A stretch of 64,000 bases of DNA, taken from positions 263,763 through 327,762 of the forward strand of contig CH003201.1 of NCBI GenBank assembly GCA_000149265.1, given 5' to 3'. The notes under the pieces are model-generated. The model had not been told where the DNA came from. It worked only from the letters and a program-made list of their open reading frames with translations, and made no database searches. This document shows positions 58,201 to 64,000 of this stretch, one piece after another; the stretch's first letter is position 1, and every line of letters begins with the position of its first letter. The position numbers were made by a program, and so were the translations under genes. The stretch is from Ciona savignyi (Eukaryota; Chordata; Ascidiacea; Phlebobranchia; Cionidae).

Positions 58201-58915
58201 TAACTAGGTTGTTTCAATGTCCACTATGTGCATTTCTAAAGTACACAACAAACTAGCTGGCAACCAGTCTGAAACCTACATCTCTTCAGATTAAACGCAA
58301 TGCAGCAACCCACTAAGCCAGAGGTTCTTAACCTGTGTGTAGTTACCCACAAAGAGGTAATCCGGAATTTTAAAAGGGATAACATAAATTGTTAACAAAA
58401 AAAGCAGTAACTTCGATGGCAAACGTTGTCATGCGAGTCTACTCTAAGTCTCAATATGTTTCACTAATAACCATGCTGTGTGATGTTTTTCTAAAAAGGG
58501 GTAATTGAGATCTATCAAAACATTTTGGGGGTAACAACAGAAAAAAGGTTAAGAACCACTGCTCTAAGCTATTTAGGGGGATAATTTGTATGTTCACTTT
58601 GTACTAGGCTATATATTGTAGCCAACATTTGCCTTATATTGGGAGTGATTTATGAGCTAAACATATACAACTCCCTTAAAGACCTGCGAGATAATATGTT
58701 ATTGGGCTTAACGGACATTGCTCCAACCTACTTAGCTGCGGAGACTAATGGTCCAACTGCATAGCTTGGTGGGTTAGTGCATTGCCTCTGACTTGAAGGG
58801 ATTACAGGTTCAAAACTGGTTGCTAGCCAGACAGTAGTTCATATTGTGCAATACAAATATTATTTTTTTCACAGGGGATTATGAAGTCATGGAAATTGGT
58901 AAGATCGCAAAATGA
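43219..58915 (+). CDS. Single-pass receptor: 2 C-type lectin, 2 Ig and 3 FN3-like units, short tail
   Basis: Exons: 43219-43279, 44297-44488, 45314-45412, 46057-46218, 46570-46761, 47538-47636, 48060-48221, 49151-49262, 50013-50191, 50924-51193, 52260-52486, about 53084-53234, 54251-54452, 55172-55268, 55836-55958, 56848-56967, 57320-57426, 57488-57554, 57940-57986 and 58875-58915 (stop TGA); about 900 residues. Exon 1 is a signal peptide (MGIPKLLGILWSIQVTVNAQ). Exons 2-4 and 5-7 each encode one C-type lectin-like domain (GHLAIIPDAETQAFI, YNNWHIYQPN, HYICQTE). Exons 8-9 form an Ig domain (DSGAYTC) and exon 10 a second. FN3-like units follow; the last (ITKPDESNGPI) recalls receptor tyrosine phosphatases, but no phosphatase domain is present. 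Exon 18 is the membrane span (IAVVSSFLVLVSIAAGYFY). The tail ends with YEVM. Phases fit at all junctions but 52486/53084. I do not recognise an ortholog; surface recognition is an inference from the domains. Confidence 0.8.
43450..43570 (+). repeat. Family D tRNA-like repeat
   Basis: TACGGTCGTTTGGCCGAATA, GTTAACGCGACCGATACATA and a B-box-like AGTTCAAAACTTGGCTCGG. In receptor intron 1; a second partial copy follows at about 43595-43690. Confidence 0.6.
43760..44032 (-). repeat. SINE-A, near full length
   Basis: TATTCATGTTTATTCCCGTG through AAACCACCAGACTAATCGG. In receptor intron 1. Confidence 0.8.
44567..44770. mobile_element. Family C MITE
   Basis: GGAAGGGCAACACTAAAAAA appears twice at its start, suggesting a nested or duplicated end; core CAGAACTAACCCTAACTTC; end TTTACCTCCTTTAAAAAC. 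In receptor intron 2. Confidence 0.75.
45560..46032 (+). repeat. SINE-A pair: minus tail, then plus near-full copy
   Basis: Minus tail 45560-45660 (GGATATAATAGGATG) and plus copy 45740-46032 (GCATGCTGGTTAAATGCGTC to ACCCAATCCTATCC). The plus copy ends about 25 bases before receptor exon 4. Confidence 0.7.
46246..46510 (+). repeat. SINE-A, near full length
   Basis: GGCCGTTAAGTCTGGCGGTT through CCTTGGTATGAATATCC. It begins about 30 bases after exon 4 and ends 60 bases before exon 5. Confidence 0.8.
46570..48221 (+). other. Second C-type lectin-like domain cassette (exons 5-7)
   Basis: A copy of the cassette at 44297-46218 with the same exon lengths (192, 99 and 162 bases) and phases. By eye, exons 5 and 6 match exons 2 and 3 at over 90 percent of bases, whereas exon 7 matches exon 4 at about three quarters. 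The QPN position reads HPG here. Confidence 0.8.
47360..47480 (-). repeat. Family B-like repeat, diverged
   Basis: TTCCTTCTTTATTACATTC, GGGAAAACTACCATAGTTAA and AACATGTCAGTGAATACACC. Confidence 0.5.
48565..48850 (+). repeat. SINE-A, near full length, diverged
   Basis: GCGTTGCCTTTTAGCCGGTT through AAACATGATATATCCC, with a short direct repeat (GGAACGTCTTAATTATACAC) at 48698 and 48722. Confidence 0.7.
48918..49065 (-). repeat. SINE-A middle and head
   Basis: TACCGGAGCTATTGTAGTGT through CACAACCGACTAGCTAGTGA. Confidence 0.65.
49455..49600 (+). repeat. Family B SINE-like repeat
   Basis: GTGTTTATCCACTGACGTGT, TTGTCGTTTTGTCTCC and AATAAACTAAACTAAA. A diverged second copy follows at 49775-49905. 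Confidence 0.65.
50278..50532 (+). repeat. SINE-A, near full length
   Basis: CAGGCCGGTTAGTCTGGCGG through GATAAACATGCATAACC. The tRNA-like head is well kept. Confidence 0.8.
50700..50850 (+). repeat. Family B SINE-like repeat
   Basis: CTCGTACGCTATATTTAATA, GTTTGCCGTCTTTTCCTGC and AAAAATTAAACTTAATTG. Confidence 0.65.
51239..51655 (-). repeat. SINE-A, near full length, plus a second fragment
   Basis: 51239-51518 runs from TAGGATAGGATATATATG to GTTAGACCAACGGGCCG; 51560-51655 repeats the tail and middle (AATCGTTGGATTACCTTGCG). It starts 45 bases after receptor exon 10. Confidence 0.75.
51729..52023. other. Assembly gap (295 N)
   Basis: A run of N in the intron between the second Ig exon and the first FN3 exon. 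The phases of the flanking exons agree, so no exon need be missing. Confidence 0.99.
52024..52249 (+). repeat. SINE-A abutting a receptor splice acceptor
   Basis: From GGCGCTAGCTAGTTGG after the gap to the tail CCCCATCCTATCC; only CTAACTCTCCTAG separates the tail from receptor exon 11 (52260). Confidence 0.8.
52543..52830 (-). repeat. SINE-A, near full length
   Basis: GATAGGATATTCAGGTTTAT through CCACAAAGCTAATCGATTGG. Confidence 0.75.
53892..54165 (-). repeat. SINE-A, near full length, diverged
   Basis: GATAGGATATTTATGTTTAT through CACCAAGCTAATCTGTC. Confidence 0.75.
54562..54866 (+). repeat. SINE-A, full length
   Basis: TCCGACTGATTAGTCTGGCG to AACATGAATATCCTGTCC, with a short duplication (AACATGAAAAAACATGAA) in the tail. 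Confidence 0.85.
56242..56579. mobile_element. Non-autonomous hAT-like element
   Basis: Ends CAGTGGTTCTTAAACT and AGTTTAAGAACCCCTG; duplication CTTTAGGT on both sides (56234-56241 and 56580-56587). In a receptor intron. Confidence 0.9.
56697..56830 (+). repeat. Family B SINE-like repeat
   Basis: GACTGTTCGTTTTGCCGTC, CTGTGTCGTGATTTGATTCG and AATGAATAAACCAAACTAAC. Ends about 20 bases before receptor exon 16. Confidence 0.75.
57060..57190 (+). repeat. Family B SINE-like repeat
   Basis: TTTTTTAAATGATGTTTTAA, ACTGTTCGTTTTACCGTC and AAAATGAATAAACTAAAC. Confidence 0.75.
57566..57790 (-). repeat. SINE-A, diverged
   Basis: ATAAGATATTTATGTTTATC through GAGGACACAACAGACTA. Starts 12 bases after the membrane-span exon. 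Confidence 0.65.
58040..58318 (-). repeat. SINE-A, diverged, interrupted at its head by a hAT-like element
   Basis: CATATAGGTTGGGCTATTTA through AACCCACTAAGC, where the element at 58319 begins. Confidence 0.6.
58319..58561. mobile_element. Non-autonomous hAT-like element
   Basis: Ends CAGAGGTTCTTAACCT and AGGTTAAGAACCACTG; flanks CACTAAGC and CTCTAAGC match at seven of eight bases. Confidence 0.85.
58690..58832 (+). repeat. SINE-A head, diverged
   Basis: CATAGCTTGGTGGGTTAGTG and TTACAGGTTCAAAACTGGTT. Ends about 40 bases before the last receptor exon. Confidence 0.55.
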
Positions 58916-59190
58916 AACATCATAACCAAGCACTCCATATAGAAGCAATCTTGCTAAATAATTAATTAAATGTCATGCATGATAAACACAAAGATCAATA
59001 CACATATTACCTGTGTGTCGACCACATGTTTACCATTAGATTTGTAAAAACATATTGTGACTGTTTGCTATATGTTTCTGCATGCAGAAACAGTCAGGTT
59101 CCCTGGTTACCTACTTACACTTAGGTATTTCTTTCTGCAACCTAACTAGTCCCTATGTTATCTTTTTAAACTTGATATCTATGTTCCATG

Positions 59191-59196
59191 AATAAA
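59191..59196 (+). promoter_or_regulatory. Poly(A) signal of the receptor gene
   Basis: AATAAA 276 bases past the receptor stop codon, with no repeat between. Confidence 0.5.
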
Positions 59197-59445
59197 GTAT
59201 TAACGTTCGCAAAGAACAACAATTAAAACAGAGAGAACACCTCTTAAATTGACAACTCAATTCAAATTTACGATATTTCAATATTTCTGTACAGTTATAT
59301 TATATACTTATTACACTTTCATTAAAATTCTTGTGATAATTTCCTACCATTATCATGTTAATCCCATGTGTTCTACAAAAGAACAGCACAATCAACCATA
59401 ATCATAAAATGCATTGTTTTATTGCATTTCCATTCATTATTTGTC

Positions 59446-59692
59446 CAACCGGTTAGTCTGGTGGTTTAGTGCGACACCTTTTAACGAAAGGTTTAAGGTT
59501 CGAAACTGATCGCTAGCTAGTCGGTTGTGTCCTTAGGCAAGGCACTTGTAAATCATATACAACACACTGAAATAGCTCCGGTAACCCGACGATGGGCGCA
59601 AGGTGATATGACGATTGCCCGTGTGTTAACCCCCTTGGTTTTCCCATTCATGGGGATAAACATGCATATCATATCCTATCCTATAGCACACA
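59446..59692 (+). repeat. SINE-A with internal loss
   Basis: ACCGGTTAGTCTGGTGGTTT to CATATCATATCCTATCC; the CCCAGCGGATTAATGG part is missing. Confidence 0.8.
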
Positions 59693-59935
59693 TGCGTTTT
59701 TTTTACCATCTGTACCGAACAGTTGTGCAAATCTCATTAGTAAACACAACTTTAACACATACCTATTGTTCAACAAAGTTCTTTTTTGGGTTGTTCACCA
59801 AAGTTTTCCGTGTTTTATATTTCTGGTATATTTAGTAGTATTTTAATAAAAATCAATTCCAAGAACCAAAGTCAAACACAAGATTGTGTAAACCTCTTTT
59901 TGTAAAACAAATTTTGACTTGTATGTAATAGCATA

Positions 59936-60150
59936 GGATATTCATGTTTGATGTCCATGAATATAGGAAAACTCACGGGCAATCAATAGATCGTCTCGCT
60001 CCCGATGTCGGGTTACCGGAGCTTATTGCAGTGTGTTGTATATGATTCAGACGTTTCTTAAATTTGGTAGAACCCACTATTCCACTGCGTTCAAACAATG
60101 TCCGTTAAGTGCCTTGCCCAATGACACCCGATTAGCTAGCGCCCAAATCC
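59936..60150 (-). repeat. SINE-A, 3' two thirds
   Basis: GGATATTCATGTTTGATGTC through CGATTAGCTAGCGCCC. Confidence 0.7.
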
Positions 60151-60246
60151 GAACCTGGTTGTACAAGTAGGCCCCCGCCACTTCATGTATTTTCGACACG
60201 ATTTTTACAATTCGTTTCTGCAAGCAGAAACTTTTAGATCCTAGAG

Positions 60247-60855
60247 CAGTGGTTCTCAAACTTTTTTAGCTCGTGGCACACTAAGAAAATTCTAAAAAAT
60301 TCGCGGCACACTTGAACAAAACAAATTAAATCAAAGAATTTTATAGCAAATTTTAATAGGATGGGTGTGCTTGTCGTTTGGCACAAATAAGATCACAACG
60401 AAGTTCCATTTTTGACAAACACAAACGCATTTCGTCGTCAATTCCAACTGAGTACTCAATAAAAGTTTAAATGAGATCAAATAACTAAAGTTTGCTTATG
60501 GAATAATCTTATTAATAAAATGTTTAATCTCCTGTCATCTAGGTAGTTTTCGTGCTGCTTAACTCAGCGTGCAGGACAAAATGTCATGCATGTGTTAAAA
60601 TTATATTAATACACCTCACTGAACAATGAATTGTGCTTATGACATGACAATCACCCTTAAATTATGGCTACCCATAGCAATACTGTCTACTCTACTTGCT
60701 ACTAAACTTGAGAAAAGACATTTCTGTGCATTAAAGTCGCGTATGCCCAATTTTCCCACTCGTAACACAAAATTCCAAAAAGTTTCGCGGCACACCTGAG
60801 AATCTCAAACGGCACACTAGTGTGCCTGCCGCGGCACACAGTTTGAGAAACACTG
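60247..60855. mobile_element. Non-autonomous hAT-like element, 609 bases
   Basis: Ends CAGTGGTTCTCAAACT and AGTTTGAGAAACACTG; duplication TCCTAGAG on both sides (60239-60246 and 60856-60863). Confidence 0.9.
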
Positions 60856-61257
60856 TCCTAGAGTTAGAGAGTTAAACGTGTGAAATACAAATCTTTCTAG
60901 TGGGTAATCCCCGTAGTCAAGAAATATTACTGATCTTCTATAAATAAAGTTTTTAATTTTCTGGGTGGAATTCGGTAGTAAGGTTAAGATCGAGGGTAAC
61001 AATTTTTGTAAATGTGGTATCCCTAAATTTTATATTTAACTTATTGTTGCAATTGCAGTTAGTTAAATTAAAAATATTTTGATATTTTAGAATTTATATG
61101 ACCACTAACGGCAGTAGCACGCGTCCTATTTAAACCTTATCCTTCATTTTTTCGTACAGTTTATTTATTCGGATCGCTGGTTGCGTGTAGAAGTATCGCG
61201 CGTCTACATTCTGTTGTGGATTTTAGAATTTTGTAACTTCAAATTAAAGAGGTCAAA

Positions 61258-64000
61258 ATGGGTAAGTTATTAAATTTTTAAGTACACTTCGTTTTTTTAC
61301 TAAGCGTTGGTCAATTTACGTTTGTTTTAATCGTAAAATGGAATTTATAGGGTAATTGTTAGTCTATTAATTTTCTGAATGTAATCTTTAAAAAAATTTT
61401 TGTATAATTTATAGGAAGTTTTTTTGAAAATTGTTATTGTTCACTGGTAAAAGAATAAAATGCATAGGCCTATGATCATTTGTGGATGCCCTAACTCTAT
61501 TCACTTCAAAATGTATTAATTAACTTACTAATTAGCAAGAGTGTATTAAATATAGTAGTATAATGTATACTACAGCAAAACGTTATGTAATGATACCTTT
61601 TACCTTCAAAATGTATAATTGGCCAATTTATTTATAATTCAATAAGTAATATCAATGGTATTATATTATATCTTCTTTACTTATACTGATATATTTACCA
61701 AGAAGTAAAACATTATGCAACTTTTTATATCCACACTTACGGGTAAATCTGTTATAAGAGGGGTGTTCAAAAATGGTAATATTAAACCTAGCACTATCAC
61801 TTCTAATATTTGTGTGTGGATTTCTTTTATAGTTTTATAGTAGCTTTTTCATGATTTATTGTGTCAGTGTATGCACTTTATGGGTATTTCGCCCCTCAGG
61901 GCTTATGTGCTGTGTTGTCCTAATGTTATGGCAATTTGCAAATTGTAACAATCCACCACACTATAGTTGCAATTTTGGTTTATTTTACGCTTCTTTGTTA
62001 CACTAGAAAATATGTAATTAATAAGTCGAACAGAAAAAACGGCGAATTTACAGTTGTAACGAGTTATAACGCTTCAGTAAATACACACAGTATATTAGAT
62101 TATTATAATAATCAATAATTTAAATAAATTAAAATAAACCTACAGTTTATTTTATTTTTATTTTTGTCCATTTCATAGCAAAAACGAATATTGTGTTAAT
62201 ATTTTATTTCTAAATTCATAGTGAATTTGATTTATATCATTTGCACTGTCAATTAAAAATACAATATTCCTAGAATTCTATCAGTTTACTACTTTTATTG
62301 CATTAGAATTATGAATTAAACTTATTAAACTTTAATATACTAGTACCGTACACTATGTAAATTCTAATTACCGGTAGTATTTATTTAAAGTACCATACAG
62401 TATGCAACCTCAAAATTAACAAACTATATTTAAATTAATTTTTTATTGAACCTTGACTCTAAAAAAGACATTTCGAGTTTGTATTTTGCAGTAGATTAGC
62501 GTAAACACAAATTTACATGTACATCATCTTCACTTCATTTTTAGGTTGCTTCGATAAGTGCTTGAGGTGCCTTAGTCTTGTGCCATGGGCTTCGCTTATC
62601 GCCACGGTTCTCTGCTGGGCTGGAACAGCCTTATTTTGCGGCACATCCCATGAAGCTGCAAGTAACACCTATAATCTGCTCAACAGCACCGGTTTAAATT
62701 GGACAGTGTCATCTCTGGATGTTTTGTAAGTTGTTCTTTTTTATTTATTTATAACTTTTTACTGAAATGGTTTAAATTTATAACTTCTAGTTAAATGTTT
62801 TTTATTTATTTATAGTTAATAACCCTTTTTTAATTGAATCATTTAAGTTTATTATTTTCTAGTTAAATGGTTTATATTTATAGCTTTCTACTTAAAATGT
62901 TTTTTTTTTACCTAAAAGTTTATCACATATATTCCAGTGTTAATACTTTGCAAATGCAGCTTAATGATTGAAAATTGTATTTTTTGTATTTGATTTTTAT
63001 TCTTTTTTCTGCATTTACATAGGTTACACATTTTATAATACTGAACATACCCAAATTTTTACAACAAACAAGCTTAAATAAACCAAATTATCGTCGATTT
63101 TGGTTGTGTCCTTGTTTTGGAAGCATTCTTTGTTTAATGAACTTCATAAGTGGTACTTAGACCATTGACACAACAGATAAAGACCCTATGTTAATGCTGC
63201 CTTGTTGTAAATCTTTATGAGTTTGTTCGGTGGGTTTAGTTATCTATTTAAATACAATGACAAACATTTGTGCATTTTTATAATGTTATATATATGCGGT
63301 CCTATGTGTTACAAAAAGATACCCTACTTATGTTCATTGTTTGACGTAAATTATAGATTAAAACAAAGCCGTGTTGGAAAAATAAACATGTTTGGTATTT
63401 GTTGCAAAACTATTGAAACCAGTTTGTATTTGTTTTATTTTCCTTTACATTTTTTAAACCACTTAACTTTCACCAGAATTGACAATTTCAAGTACGCTAC
63501 GTATGGTATTGCTGCTTTTATGTTCCTGTTGTCAATTCTTTTATTTGTGGACGGCATTCTATCGACCAGAGTAGTGAAAAGTGACTACGAAGATGGATGT
63601 AAAACGTCGTGCTTTGGGTTATGTGTTGGTGTCTTTGTAAGTCAATTTTGTTGACTCTGTAATTGTAGTTACCTGTATCTAGACTTAAGTGGACTACCTC
63701 TCTGACCCATAAGGGTGGAGGCCTAGTGTATTGCTTTTCAGTCGAAGGGTTGTAGGTTAAAAACTGGTCGCTAGCTAATCGATTGTGTCCTTGGGCAAAC
63801 CACTTAATGGACATTGCCTAAACCCAATAGAATAATTGGTTCTACCAAATTGATGGAATGTCTCAATTGTACACAACACACTGCAAAAGCTCCAGTAAGA
63901 CGGTGGGTGCGAGGTGATCTAATGATTGCCTGTGTGTTTACCCCATTGTTTTCCCATCCGGAGACCATAAATCCTATTCTATCCTGAACTCGACTAAAAG
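61258..64000 (+). CDS. PLP/M6-family proteolipid, 5' part (continues past right edge)
   Basis: Three exons: 61258-61261, 62545-62725 and 63477-63636. Exon 1 encodes only Met plus one base, and the donor is GTAAGT. Exon 2 reads MG-CFDKCLRCLSLVPWASLIA, then TVLCWAGTALFCGTSHEA, matching the first membrane span of PLP/DM20/M6 proteins (vertebrate forms read CxxCxxCL near the start and ALFCGCGHEAL). Exon 3 (FKYATYGIAAFMFLLSILLF) is the second membrane span. These are four-span membrane proteins; vertebrate PLP1 is the main myelin protein, and M6 proteins shape neuronal membranes. Tunicates have no myelin, so an M6-like role is more likely. The remaining spans lie beyond the window. Phases agree at both junctions. 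Confidence 0.92.
63690..63986 (+). repeat. SINE-A, near full length
   Basis: GAGGCCTAGTGTATTGCTTT through AAATCCTATTCTATCC. In the third intron of the PLP/M6 gene, about 55 bases past exon 3. Confidence 0.75.

Larger units (their letters stand above)
58916..61257. other. Stretch between the receptor and the PLP/M6 gene
   Basis: Contains the receptor 3' UTR, a plus SINE-A (59446-59692), a minus SINE-A (59936-60150) and a hAT-like element (60247-60855). The last 400 bases before the ATG at 61258 are unique sequence and probably hold the PLP/M6 promoter and 5' UTR. Confidence 0.5.

Overview
The window looks like a compact chordate genome of the sea squirt type (Ciona or a close relative). It has an animal gene set with short introns, an A+T-rich background, a proteolipid/M6 gene whose first coding exon holds little more than the start codon, and a very heavy load of short repeats. 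The species is an inference from style and gene content; no search was run. Two assembly gaps (runs of N) lie at 39230-39329 and 51729-52023.

Layout, left to right. (1) 86-5390, minus: the 5' part of a secreted von Willebrand factor A (vWA) protein, running off the left edge. (2) 9121-9270, minus: tRNA-Glu(UUC) and tRNA-Gly(GCC), 7 bases apart. (3) 10507-19875, plus: SCFD2, a Sec1/Munc18-family protein, in nine exons. (4) 20221-30978, minus: TRAP1, the mitochondrial HSP90, in fifteen exons; it converges on SCFD2 with 345 bases between the two stop codons. (5) 31834-37250, minus: TRIP4 (ASC-1), seven exons. (6) 38574-42412: a fossil, non-autonomous BEL/Pao-like LTR element with two 462-base LTRs. 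(7) 43219-58915, plus: a roughly 900-residue cell-surface receptor in about 20 exons, with signal peptide, two C-type lectin domains, two Ig domains, three FN3-like units, one membrane span and a short tail ending with a YEVM motif. (8) 61258 to the right edge, plus: the start of a PLP/M6 proteolipid gene.

The rest is mostly repeats. A roughly 290-base tRNA-derived SINE (here SINE-A, tail TATCC repeats) occurs in more than 40 full or partial copies. There are also a second SINE-like family (B, ending in AATAAACTAAACT), a tRNA-like family (D), MITEs with a G+A-rich terminal repeat (C), and seven non-autonomous hAT-like elements with visible 8-base target duplications. Several minisatellites lie in introns.

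The most striking observation is that intron 3 of TRAP1 (29088-29331) is made of a single SINE-A copy from splice donor to splice acceptor, and it interrupts the ATP-binding DTGIGM motif. A second theme is local duplication of splice-site regions: at least five exon edges in SCFD2, TRAP1 and TRIP4 have duplicated donor or acceptor sequence beside them.

The genes do not form one pathway. SCFD2 is linked to membrane trafficking, TRAP1 is a mitochondrial chaperone, TRIP4 is a transcription and RNA-linked coactivator, and the vWA, receptor and M6 genes encode secreted or membrane proteins. Exon limits below come from reading splice signals, codon phase and remembered family sequences.
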